From the NCBI RefSeq assembly GCF_000143535.2, contig NC_037314.1, positions 2,666,001-2,730,000 of the forward strand: a stretch of DNA of 64,000 nucleotides, read 5' to 3'. Position 1 is the stretch's first letter. The number at the start of each line of letters is the position of its first letter. This stretch comes from Botrytis cinerea B05.10 (lineage: Eukaryota; Ascomycota; Leotiomycetes; Helotiales; Sclerotiniaceae). This document shows, one piece after another, positions 1 through 10,130 of this stretch. The notes beneath the pieces were generated by a model. It saw only the letters and a program-made list of their open reading frames with translations. It ran no database searches and was not told the origin of the DNA. The translations under genes and the position numbers were made by a program.

Positions 1-1127
1 ACTTGATTAATACCTTGGTGACTTGGGCCTGAATGCTGTGTTTCTAATCATCCCTGCTGTTAATGTAGCACCATAGACTATCCTCGGAAACCGAACCGAT
101 GGTGAAATACTCTCTGCATATCCGAGTTGAAGACTCCGATCTTGATGATACTCCCTTCAGCTAAGAGTAGTCCAGTAAGTGCCAAATCTAAGATACCGTT
201 CTGACATTATCTATCGGCGTGAGTTAGATAGAATAGAAATTCGTAATGTCCTATCAAATAAATTAGTGCTGCTTCGATACCAGTGTCAGTAGTGTTCCAC
301 TGGGCAGATGGTCACCTCAGCGGTGCAATATTCCACAAGGTAATAATGTTTGGTCTCCCAGCTTACTATGGTTATATCAATAGATGAAGCATCACCTTTG
401 TACTTGCTCAATTGGAAATTGCTGCATTATACAAGTGCAATCTTTAAACAATCCTTGACGACAATTCCATTCAAACCACCAGTGCGCCTCCGTCAGTGCC
501 CTCGTCTCATCACACTACATGGCTTACGATGCCAGATCCAATATATGCAAGAAGATTGCCTCCTCCCTTTTCGTTCTTTCCGAAAGTGTAATTATAACAA
601 GAGAAATTATTGCAGAGTCAAGCTCTTTCCTAACACACAGATCAGAAGGTGCGTCATTGTAAGCCGAAAGCCATAGTACGGAATGGCACCACGTACTTCT
701 CGAAGAAATAGTCGCCAAGTAGTGGCCCGGCCTTCACTTTAATTTTTGGTGTTGTATATCAAGGTTAGATGCATCAAAAAATAGTGGAGGCATGTACTTA
801 GAAAACAATGAAAAAGCGCAGTTTGATGACATACTTCCAGTACTTATTCATGCATCTCAGATGTTTGTGCAATGATTCATTCTAAATCAAGCACCCTGCA
901 AAACCGTTCTCAAAAATTCCAAATGAAATTTGGATTAATTATGCTTTTTGTAAAGTTGAGAAGTGTTTCATGAGCCCATACACCGACTGTCTGGTGAGAC
1001 CTCCAAATAAATGACAAAGCAAGTATCGCGCGAAGTCCTTCGTATCATCAATTTATTCCTTCGCAATAAAATACCACTAGGTGAAGACCCAAATCAAAGC
1101 CTCCTTGAGTAACCCCCAACATCATGT
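1..1127. other. Left-edge non-coding stretch
   Basis: I see no convincing gene here. The longest open frame (350-676, +) reads as a random mixture of residues with no domain and no clean splice partners. The sequence is AT-rich and probably holds the 3' flank of the Hsp70-like gene on the minus strand. No RNA gene or repeat was recognised. Confidence 0.5.
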
Positions 1128-3383
1128 TCAATCATACTTAGCCTCAACACTACCTATTTCCTTGCCCTTGATCTCGAGCGAGAACTTCATCACGGCAGAT
1201 GAAACGGTGACTACCAAGTCATAATGAACATCCCAGCATGGAGTACCCCGAACTGAAGTTCTTTGTTTGAATGTTGACCGATCCACGCCACTCAAGTCGG
1301 CTGTCAAGATACAGTTTTGCTTGATTGTAATTCCAGGATAAACAGGCGCAGCTGTGCTTTCACACTGAAGGAGATGTTCTCGGAATATGAGTGCGCTATT
1401 TGTGATGGCTCCTTCAATAGTTCGATAGAATGGAAATTTAAGTTTTTGGTCTCTTCCTAGGTCCTCACCGCGGTGGATATACCAAGTCATCTGGTTTCTA
1501 ATTAGCAAGTCTGTCTGCTTCAATGAAACTTAAGTCTTACTGTCGAGGTTCGAGTGTCTCCGTAGCAATCAACAGTCTTTGGTCGACCTCGATCTTTTTC
1601 CTCGTCATAAAGTGATCGGCCTACTACCCCGTAATGTCTCGTCGATTGCGTTGAAATAATGGAAATACCGCCGGTTTTGCGTGGAAGTCCGCTGAGAACG
1701 GCGCCCCTAAAATGACTTCAATGAACATTCGTATGGATTTATACATTGAAAAATTACCTGACGATAGCAGACCACGCGTCATGAGGCTGGATGATTTGAA
1801 TGGTTGGATGACAAGCCCCGATTCGAGATTTGAGATAACCTGAAGAACCAAATCCACCCACAAGGAAGATACCCTAACGTATTTAGCGAATTTTTCCAAA
1901 AGGAGATATAAAATAATTGTGGGTATACTTTTATTTCTGTCGCTTTTGGGTGATCTTCCGACATTCGTTTAACCTTGACCAAATTGACCTGCTCGTCAAC
2001 CAATCTTTCGATGTCCGTGATTAACGGGTCGAAGATCTTCTTCAAGTCATCACTATATGAAGATTAGTCTTGATACATAGGTGAAAGTAAGGCCCTCTTG
2101 CCATTTCATAACCCAGCAACTCGAAACGAGATTTTTGCTTTTGTTATCTTGGAGGTTCACCATAGGAAAGTTCATAAGATAGTCTTCTTCCTCGTTTCCC
2201 CGAAACGCAGTCTTTACCCTCAGATCAAACTGCTCGACAGCATGGGCAAAACCTCTGGTTCTTCGGAGGGCGTAGAATTGATCTTCACCGACAAGCTCTT
2301 TGACGGCTTCTTCGAATCGTCTGTTAAGGCCTAATGAGCCTGCCATTCCACCTAATACTAATTAGCTTGTGTTTTAATGAAGAAAAAGCTCAGATTGCTG
2401 TACCTTTGCCAGGCACAAGTTCTTTCAAATCGAGTTTAGGTGTCAATTGTGTGATTTCGTAGGAAATGAGATCGACAGTTCCACCTCCAGCGTCGCAAAT
2501 AATGAATGCGTCACCAACCTGTCCACTGTTAGTGAGGAACTCACATAGCTAGCGAAATGACATACAGCTAATGCTTGATCCTTTAGTGTCTGCAAAGTAT
2601 ACAGGGCGGCAGCTTCTGGCTCCTTGATAAGTGTGACTGGATGTATTTTGGCTCGCTTCGCTGCCTTCAGATCGAATAGTCAGTTGATGTCGTAAAGATG
2701 CGTATGTGAAACACTACCTTTAACGTCAAATCCTTTGCCTTATCAGACCAGACAGCGGGAACGGAGAGAACAAATTGCTTCTGGCACATGTCGAGGTATT
2801 CCTTTGGAATTTCGCCTTCAATGACAGTCATGGCATGCTTATAAATAGCCCCAATAAAGTCCGCTGCGATATCCAAGGCGGACTTTCCTAAAACTTTGAG
2901 GTCGTTATTGGTGCCTGAAGCTGGCAGATAGACGGGCATATTCTGAGCGGGATCAAGAAGTAGTTTCATCCCACGAATGACCTCACGCTTGTGATTCTGG
3001 GCCCCCCATGTGAAGCCCGAGGCATTTTCAGGGTCGTAACAGATCACGGTCGGAACTTTGGGTTGTCTGTGGCCTTCCAGTCCTGAGATTTGTTAGAGTT
3101 TAGGCAAATCATTGCTCATGGTCGAGAAGGAGAGACGACAGATGGTGATGGTGATGGAAAGGAGTGAAAAAGAGAATCGAGAAGGATCAGGATGTGACAA
3201 GAGATGGAAGATACCTGGCCAGTCTAAGATCGTAACAATCTCAGGCTTGTCCTTGATGGCGTATGCATATGCAATGCCGCTGAATGTTGTACCAAAATCC
3301 AATGCAATAACAATCTGATCGTCAGACTGGTAATTGTTTTGTGTGAAGCATGGTTCCTTGGTGTCTTTTCCTTCCGAATTCAT
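1128..3383 (-). CDS. Hsp70-like ATPase, HSPA12 type
   Basis: This is an actin/Hsp70-fold ATPase of the fungal HSPA12-like group. These have the nucleotide-binding domain of Hsp70 but not its standard substrate-binding domain; their clients are largely unknown. Proposed exons (minus strand) are 3383-3215, 3082-2718, 2664-2566, 2518-2404, 2351-2077, 2039-1929, 1873-1758, 1706-1541 and 1514-1128, about 600 aa. The phosphate-1 loop is IALDFGTTFSG (residues 26-36). Phosphate-2 is ICDAGGGTVDL in exon 4, and the adenosine motif is GIFLVGGFGSSGYL in exon 7. All junctions agree in phase. The exon 5/6 junction is the weak one: it needs an intron of only 37 nt (2076-2040) to stay in frame. The start is the first ATG before the phosphate-1 loop. 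The gene is divergent from the coiled-coil gene at 3991, with about 600 bp of shared upstream DNA. Confidence 0.85.
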
Positions 3384-3990
3384 GGTTGCGGCTGGGTGAA
3401 ATGGTAGAGATTGAAACGCGGTGTGTAGAGTTACAGTTTAGCACCGACCGCGAGAGGTACTTATGAGCAATAGTAAGACTTCGAAAGTAAGCTTTGATGG
3501 TTCACGGGGCTTCCTGTTCATAGATAGCATTTCTTTCACAATATTCTTGAACTAAGGAGAATGAGCATGATGGCCCGTTTCTTGATGACCATATTTCACT
3601 CATCACAAAGATTGCAAAAATCTAATTAGTGACCTGCGAGCTTGATCAGTGGGAGCTGCTAGAGTTATGTCGAGCCTAAATGGATGAAACATTTTTCGTG
3701 AAAGGACTGCCGATTTTTTTTGTGCGCAGTGGCTTCTGATTCGCTAAGTTTAGCTACTCCTGCTTTAGAACCGGCAATCGACAGACAGAACGAGCTTTCT
3801 AGCATAAGCTTGCGAATTAGTTAGCGTTTCTCTCCAGTTTCTCCAAAACGATGTTCCCCATTCATAGACAGGGGTCTAAATAGAGTCTATCTACAAATAG
3901 ATCGTTGAGAACAGGCTTCACTATTTGTCCATAAAGCTCTCAGCAAAGGACTTTCTGACTTGTCCACGACTCGAATTGGATAAATTTAAG
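3384..3990. other. Divergent intergenic region
   Basis: About 600 bp separate the start of the Hsp70-like gene (-) from that of the coiled-coil gene (+), so it should hold both promoters. I see AT-rich DNA with a T8 run near 3714-3721 and no clear TATA element or repeat. Confidence 0.5.
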
Positions 3991-5656
3991 ATGACCGAGA
4001 CACACCACTTCCTCAATGATTTACCGGCAATGCAAATTCCAGAGACTCCACATTTAGACAACACATATTTTCATGGTGGAATTGCTGATAATCGTTACCA
4101 GGAAGCAGATCATCGCCAAACAGGAGAAGAACGCATTCAAGTCATGCTAGATAGCACCCTCATAGGCATCAGACATCAACTAACGGAAGACCTATACAAC
4201 ATTAGACGTGATATCGAGCTGCAGGTTCGATCGGAACAAATACAAGTAGGTACAATTTACTATCTCAGTCTTGTCTAGAGCCGCAATTTGAGATGACGAA
4301 ATTCGACACTCAACGCTAACCATTTTAGTTTGAGCAACCTTTCAACGGCCAAGAACCGAACAATCACGAAAGCAATGTTGCTCATTTGCATCACGAAAAA
4401 GAAGAACTGGAGCGTCAAATCGAAGATCTCCGAGCACAAATGAGTCAGATGGGGGAGGATTATGAGAGCCGTGAAGACTTTAAGAATACGCTGGGCCAAG
4501 AATTGATGCACGCACAAGAAGAGAGTCAAGAATTGGTGCAAGAGATATCTGATTTGAAGGGCCAACTTGCCAAGCTTAAGTGTGAGTGCTGGGATTATCA
4601 AAAGATGACGGAGGACCGCATGAATGAATATCGAGCCTTAGATGAACGATTTGGAGCCTTCGTTGGAAAACATGCCAATGTTCTCGGCGACCTTGAGGCA
4701 AGCGAGCAGCAGAGAAAGAAACTCCAAAACCAGATCGCCAAATATCGAGACATCATTCAAAAAAATGCCAATGCTTCTGGCAGAGAGCCAGAGGATGCAA
4801 CAATTATCAAGGCTTTTTGCAAGCTGCGTGAAGGCGTTCAGCGTGTCATTCTGAAATTCTGCACTATGGACCAGCCTCCCCGACAGGGAGCACCTCCTAC
4901 CCGTTACAAAATTTCTCTACCAAATTTCTGGGACCGACAACTCAACTCTCGGGAGATACAGAATAGAGTCAGGGAGGAGGTTTTTTGGCATTTGAGTCGC
5001 AGTCTTCTTTTTGTGAGATCTTTCGGGCTCGAGGGCATAGAAAAAAGATCGGAAGTTGAAGGAAGAACAATAGAGAAGGGACTCAGAGACTTTGAAGGTC
5101 AAATTAAACTAGCTGCTTCAGGTATGTCTTAATTTCAGTTCATCGGGTTCAGTAATAATCTAATGGCAATGATTTAGATCCCCAAGACCATGTCGATATC
5201 GCCACGTGGAGAACAGCCACGCTCAAGTGTGCCAAATTACTACATGCCAAAGCCGGCTCTGATCATGTAGATTACGTTACCGAAACTGCCAATCAGCTCA
5301 ATTCTTTCCTGACGCCTATCCGAATTCAACATGATGACAAGAGTATCGACGTGCGTGAGCAGCAGAAACTCAAGGAACACTTGATGCAACTATGCAAAGA
5401 TTCCCACAGTCTTACATTGTTATTGAGGGAATGCAGAAATACTTATCTTTGCGAGTTCCAAAAACAAGGAGAATTGATAAATCCCGAAGAGGCAGAAGCA
5501 CATGACAAAGAGAGAAGGCAACCCCCCTGTGGAGAGAATGAAGGAGAGCAGATTGTAGCATATACACTTTTTGGTGCTTTGGTGAGAATCCCAGAAGGTA
5601 ATCCAAAGAATAGGGTTGTCTTGCAGAAATCATGGGTTGTGGTTCAGTGTGATTGA
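3991..5656 (+). CDS. Coiled-coil protein of unknown function
   Basis: I do not recognise a family. Proposed exons are 3991-4245, 4329-5121 and 5178-5656 (508 aa). The introns have good GTAGGT/GTATGT donors and TTTAG acceptors, and phases agree (0 and 1). The open frame extends upstream to 3925 without an earlier ATG, so the ATG at 3991 is the best start. Residues about 75-240 are rich in E, Q, K and R with heptad-like spacing (for example HHEKEELERQIEDLRAQMSQ), which predicts a long coiled coil. The C-terminal third is mixed and ends in a more hydrophobic segment (YTLFGALVRIPEGNP). There is no signal peptide or membrane span. A cytoplasmic scaffold-like role is possible but is only inference. 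Confidence 0.7.
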
Positions 5657-5983
5657 GGGCTTGCCATCAATATTGACAGTTTACCACGACCTGATCAATT
5701 TTGGTGTGGAATTGGGATCTAGGGTCGATGTCTCTTAGAGAACAGAAGTTTTTATGGCCCACTCAGCTAGCTACTATGTTAGTATACTGTTGGAGCGAAC
5801 TTGTGACTAAAGGTTCGATGAATCGAGATTACCTTCTTCCTGGCCCGCAAGATATCGTTGATGTGACATTGTGCCGGCAGGCTAATAGAGTTGGGTTCTC
5901 ATGCCAATGCGGAGCCTTCATGGTGCAGACTCCGCTGGTATAATAAGTTTCTAACTTGGGGTATTAGTAATAACTTTCAATTC
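5657..5983. other. Intergenic stretch with a short open frame
   Basis: Between the coiled-coil gene and tRNA-Ser lies an open frame with ATG 5728 and stop at 5941-5943 (71 codons). It has four cysteines in its last third but no recognised domain. It could be 3' UTR of the preceding gene. I do not call it a gene. Confidence 0.4.
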
Positions 5984-6078
5984 GGCATGTTGCCAGAGTG
6001 GTTAATGGGTAAGACTTGAATGAACAATTCGGTTATCTTATGGTTTCGGCCTCGTAGGTTCAAATCCTGCACATGTCG
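5984..6078 (+). tRNA. tRNA-Ser(TGA) with a 14-nt intron
   Basis: The seven-bp acceptor stem is GGCATGT (5984-5990) with ACATGTC (6071-6077), followed by discriminator G, as usual for Ser. The anticodon stem TAAGA/TCTTA (6010-6014, 6036-6040) encloses 21 nt. Removing 6021-6034, the canonical site after position 37, leaves the loop CTTGAAA with anticodon TGA at 6017-6019. A class II variable arm follows (6041-6053). The T arm is GTAGG/TTCAAAT/CCTGC. It reads UCA codons. Confidence 0.93.
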
Positions 6079-7397
6079 TGCGTAGCGTTTTGCCATTTCT
6101 TTTGGTTCCACGACTCTGAATGATTTGAAAGAATTGCTTCTGGTAAATTCGTGGCTGGCAACTGGGAAGTGATTCTGAGTGGAGAGTGTGGTATGCGCAG
6201 CCCCGCAGATAATAGCGGACTGGTGGAGTGCTTAACGCCGTGATATCGACAAAAATTATCGCCGAAATACTGAGTGTTGGCATCACATTCATTTTGATGC
6301 GGGCGTTAAAGCTTTCCACGTCATGGTCGGGGTTCTGTTTTGACGTACGTTTCCCTCTGGCTGAGTGAATCTGTTCCAGTGGCTCAATGTGCTGCATTTT
6401 ATGCTTTCGATGAAGGTGGATGAAACAAGTTTTCGACCAGCATGCAGATATTGGGCACTTTGAGTGAGTGGGTGAAGTGTGTGTTTGTGTGTGTTTGTGT
6501 GTGTTTGTGTGTGCCATTCCTTTTTCTTGCTTAGAGCAGAACTGCGGCTTCACGTCAGTATTTTACCGGTTTGCGTCGAGGGTCGGTTGTTATTAGTTTG
6601 CTTGGGCTGGGCTGGCTGCAGGACGTCCGTAGTGATGCATCACACGTTCATCGTCTCGTGATGACTTCGTAGATTTTGGTGAGGGGGTATGAGAGCGATG
6701 AGGGGGGTACCATAGGTCGAATACGGATAGTAAAGCTGGGAAACCATTCGTTCTCCTGCAAACTCCCCGGACTATTGAGCTCGTCGAAAGTTACATTGAT
6801 ATGCAGCAATGATGCCCGACATTGCTATGGAATCCATGTCTCAACGTGATATTCCAAGGCTCAATGGAAGTCGACCTATTGAGGCGACAGCAAGCACGCG
6901 GGCTATGATGGATGTCTACAGGACAACGAGGTAAATTCGTGCGGTCAATCAATGTCGAGTCGTCTTTGCTTGAGATGGCAGTCTTGACAGGAGACGACTA
7001 GGTTAGAGAAAGAGAAGAAAGAAGAAAGGTAAATGTTCATATACAGCAATAGGCATTGTTTTACTTGGAGTGTATGTAGATTTTAATTGAGTAGACATAA
7101 TTCGATCATAATGAAGTTCTCGTCGATGAGCATTCAATTCTTCAATATTTGCAGCTGGTGGTGGGCGAGGCGATGAATTATCAATTATCAAACATGATAG
7201 GCATTACCGATAGCGTTGAGATCGGGTCTCGCGAACTTTATTTTCTAGACAAAACAACCTCGACCTACAAACCTACAAACCTTCAACCCTTCAAACCATC
7301 ACTCCTCAACCTCTCAATCTCTCAACCTGACCACAATCTCTCGACGGCGCACTTTTCCTCGACGATAACCCACATCTTCTTTCAAAGCACCATCGCC
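6079..7397. other. Intergenic region upstream of the Y14 gene
   Basis: This 1.3-kb stretch holds a GT-rich microsatellite (listed separately) and the promoter of the Y14 gene. The last 150 bases before that ATG are pyrimidine-rich, with runs of CCTACAAACCTT and CTCAACCTCTCAA type, as is common in fungal 5' leaders. Open frames on either strand are low-complexity or repeat-driven and are not called. Confidence 0.5.
6477..6513. repeat. GT-rich minisatellite, 10-bp unit
   Basis: The unit GTGTGTTTGT is repeated about three and a half times. It creates spurious low-complexity open frames on both strands (a His/Thr-rich one on the minus strand). Confidence 0.85.
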
Positions 7398-7974
7398 ATG
7401 GCCGATACCGAAATGGATGTCGATGCGCCTTCATCTCCGCAAGAGCAGCGCAATGACACCAAGAATGCCTCCATGACAACCCATTCAAATGCGACCGCTG
7501 TACGATCTATCGAAGGCTGGATCATTATCGTCACCAATGTACACGAAGAAGCTAGTGAGGAGGACTTGAATGACAAATTCGCAGACTTTGGAGAGATCAA
7601 GAATCTCCATTTGAACCTTGATAGAAGAACTGGATACGTCAAGGTGAGCTCATACTATTACGTCTCTTGCATGGCATGGAAACTTTCCGATCAATTTGGC
7701 ATTCTCGCCTTGGGATTTATAAGACAATTTCGGACAGCTAACACAAAATGTCTGCAACTAGGGTTACGCATTGATCGAATACCCAACCTTGGACGAGGCA
7801 AGGGCCGCTATTGATGGTGCGCATAATACCAAGTTGCTGGAACAGACTGTCGAGGTGGACTTTGCATTTGTTAGACCGCCACCAGGGGGAAAGGGTAGAG
7901 GAGGTCGGGCACCTGCCAAAGGCAGAGCCAGAAGCCGATCACGTAGTCCCAATGGCAGAGAAGGGGGCGATTGA
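7398..7974 (+). CDS. Exon-junction-complex protein Y14 (RBM8A)
   Basis: Y14 binds Mago nashi. The heterodimer locks eIF4A3 on spliced mRNA in the exon junction complex and acts in mRNA surveillance and localisation. Exons are 7398-7643 and 7762-7974 (152 aa). The intron starts GTGAGC, has CTAAC near its end and closes with CTAG, all in phase 0. A single RRM covers residues about 41-117, with RNP2 IIIVTNV (42-48) and RNP1-like GYALIEY (83-89) directly after the junction. The loop [16 protein letters not shown] is characteristic of Y14, as is the short Arg/Gly/Ser-rich tail with RSRSRSP. The N-terminus is acidic, as in orthologues. The start ATG sits in the good context GCCATGG. Length is close to the animal protein (about 174 aa). 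Budding yeast lacks this gene, so it supports a filamentous fungus. Confidence 0.95.
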
Positions 7975-8142
7975 ATGAGTGCAGGTGACGATAATGTGCC
8001 ACATGAATCACACATGAATGATTTCTAATCATCCAAGCACATACATTATCAAGGAGCGGTGGAAGAAATCTGGGGAAAATTGCAAGGAATATGAGGAAAA
8101 TTAGAAAAAGCTACCTAGGCACTCTGTACTCCTCCATTAAAA

Positions 8143-8175
8143 GCCGATATGTCTTCATGGGAAAGACATATCGGC
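8143..8175. repeat. 13-bp perfect hairpin
   Basis: GCCGATATGTCTT (8143-8155) and its exact complement (8163-8175) are separated by 7 nt. It lies about 170 bp past the Y14 stop codon, so it could be a 3' UTR or 3'-end processing element. Its function is not known. Confidence 0.7.
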
Positions 8176-8770
8176 GTATAATCAAATCATCAGGATTGTA
8201 AGTTCATCTAATCGCCTTGGGATGGGGTCGAACATGTCACTAATCTATATTTAGGATTGAGATACCAGAAAGAATTACCATTGAATTTCTCTTTAATTGA
8301 TTTCACTCTAACGAGTCTGAGCCCCCCCCGCGAGAATTTGATCGTTACATCTCCGAAGTTTTCATCTAACTGTTGGACATCGCCGAGACGTAACACTTGT
8401 CTACTCCAGAGTGTTCTTTTATAAAAAGAGTTGTCTTTGCAGAAAGTTAGAGGACCCTACTCACGTTTCTCCAAGCACCTAGTGGACCCTCCCTACATCC
8501 AGAGAAAAAAAAGACTCTCTTCCGATTTGAAGAACCTTGTACCGTGGGCTGACATAGAATGATGTGAGCGAGCTTTCCCCCTGGCACCACATTATTTTGA
8601 CATTTACCAACGATTTTGCTTCTTCCACAGACAAGGCTTTATCCGGGAATCCCACTATACCCTTGACAACCTTACCTTATAGAGATCCTGGAATCCTAGA
8701 GGGTCATGCAGGCATATCTGTCGATCTAACAACACTCTCCGACAGCATCTAGCAACACTTGGACCACTAC

Positions 8771-8777
8771 TATATAA
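8771..8777 (+). promoter_or_regulatory. TATA-like box
   Basis: TATATAA lies 229 bp upstream of the ATG at 9006 and is followed by a CA-rich, pyrimidine-rich leader. Position and sequence fit a core promoter element; no transcription start can be seen. Confidence 0.4.
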
Positions 8778-9005
8778 GTATCCTGTATCACCACACCTTT
8801 GAATCCTCATACCACTTCATTTTGTACACTTTACGCTTTACACTTTACGCTTCACACTTTACATATTCACACCGCTACACACAAAGAAGATCGAGGAGAT
8901 ATCTTCACATTTAGATATTCAATACTTTCGGTGGCACCATCATATATCATCTTACATTTCAAACAACTTGTTATCCCTCCCTCACCTTGGTGAATCAAAG
9001 TCACA

Positions 9006-10130
9006 ATGGCTCGTACATTTTTAGACACTCTCCCGAGAGAGATTCGCGATCAAATATACGGATATGTTTTATCATCCCACTCAAGAAGTGTATATCTATC
9101 CGAAAGCGTGGTCAATGACCCCGACTACCCTCAAGAAGAATATTCAGCAGCTGGAAAGCCCCCATATGTTATCCGCTCCAAATCCCATGGGGAAACCATA
9201 CGCCTTTCCTTTTTACGAACCTGTCGTCAAATTTACCACGAAGCCAGAGTTGTTTTCTGGGAGCAGAACTCACTCATTCTCGATGGCATCCTCCCTCGAA
9301 CATATATCGATCACCCCATACTAGGCAGACTGCCAGGTTCGATAGCCTCAATGGCTACCTCGGTCGAACTCAAGATAGATATATTAGGACGTTCAGCTTT
9401 CCGTAGGAAGTCTGAACTGTGCGAAGACAGCCCTTCGCTTGTTCCATTCGAATATCAATTGAAGGATCTAGCACGATGGCCAAACCTAAAGAGAATAAAA
9501 CTACATCTGAGTCTTGGGGAAGACCCATGGGGTAATTACGATGGATATGGGCATAGTGGTTTCGCAAGATTACTATACTGGAGACTTAGAGGTGGATCAA
9601 ATGACCATTGGCATAACTTGGTCCGATCAAACATCAAAGCGTTGGAAGAAGCGGGCGGAAAGGATGGTTACCTGTCTCACGTCAAGAAAGAATTGGATAT
9701 CAACACAGGTTGCGCACTTCCAAATGGCAATGGCTTTCCTCAAAGAATGCTAAAGGTGTCTACTGGATCTCCTGGAGAAGTTCTACAAGAATTAAGTGAG
9801 GCATGGTTTGGTACTCTATCAGTTGATGGTAGATTATCTTACCTCGAAGGCGAAGAGAAAGAAGATATGTTTGTTCAACAACCAGCACCCCGTCTACCTA
9901 TGCTCGACCATTTCTTCTTCTTTAAATACGACATTGATCGTTGGGTGGATGGTCAATCAGGTGTAAGGTTATGGGGCAAAGCAAAACAAATTTGGCCAGC
10001 AGGAGATGAGGGCAAACAAGCAAGAAGAGGTGCTTGGGAGGATTCGGGGAGAATGGGTTGCTCCTTTGATGTTATGCGCGAGATTCACTGGCCTTGGAAG
10101 CAAATGTCGCCGCCTGACTTTATTCCGTAA
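9006..10130 (+). CDS. Protein with F-box-like N-terminal motif
   Basis: This is an intronless 374-aa protein. Residues 4-20 (TFLDTLPREIRDQIYGY) match the short helical start seen in fungal F-box-like, 2EXR and DUF7730 proteins. There a LPxEIRxxIY segment is followed by a region containing LSFLRTCRQIYHEARVVFWEQN (here split over residues about 68-90). These families are numerous in mould genomes; an adaptor role in protein degradation is suspected but mostly untested. No signal peptide, membrane span or catalytic motif is visible. The ATG is preceded by AAGTCACA in a long pyrimidine-rich leader, and a TATA-like box lies 229 bp upstream. I cannot decide between the listed families from motifs alone. 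Confidence 0.75.
   Translation: MARTFLDTLPREIRDQIYGYVLSSHSRSVYLSESVVNDPDYPQEEYSAAGKPPYVIRSKSHGETIRLSFLRTCRQIYHEARVVFWEQNSLILDGILPRTYIDHPILGRLPGSIASMATSVELKIDILGRSAFRRKSELCEDSPSLVPFEYQLKDLARWPNLKRIKLHLSLGEDPWGNYDGYGHSGFARLLYWRLRGGSNDHWHNLVRSNIKALEEAGGKDGYLSHVKKELDINTGCALPNGNGFPQRMLKVSTGSPGEVLQELSEAWFGTLSVDGRLSYLEGEEKEDMFVQQPAPRLPMLDHFFFFKYDIDRWVDGQSGVRLWGKAKQIWPAGDEGKQARRGAWEDSGRMGCSFDVMREIHWPWKQMSPPDFIP

Larger units (their letters stand above)
7975..9005. other. Intergenic region with hairpin and promoter
   Basis: The left part is the 3' flank of the Y14 gene and carries a 13-bp hairpin at 8143-8175. The right part is the promoter and leader of the gene at 9006, with a TATA-like box at 8771. 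Between 8820 and 8870 there is a run of short imperfect repeats of the type TTTACRCTT. Confidence 0.5.

Noticed and set aside
6038..6553. 171-codon minus-strand frame over tRNA-Ser and the GT repeat
   Set aside because: Its His/Thr-rich part is the microsatellite and its C-terminal end is antisense to the tRNA.
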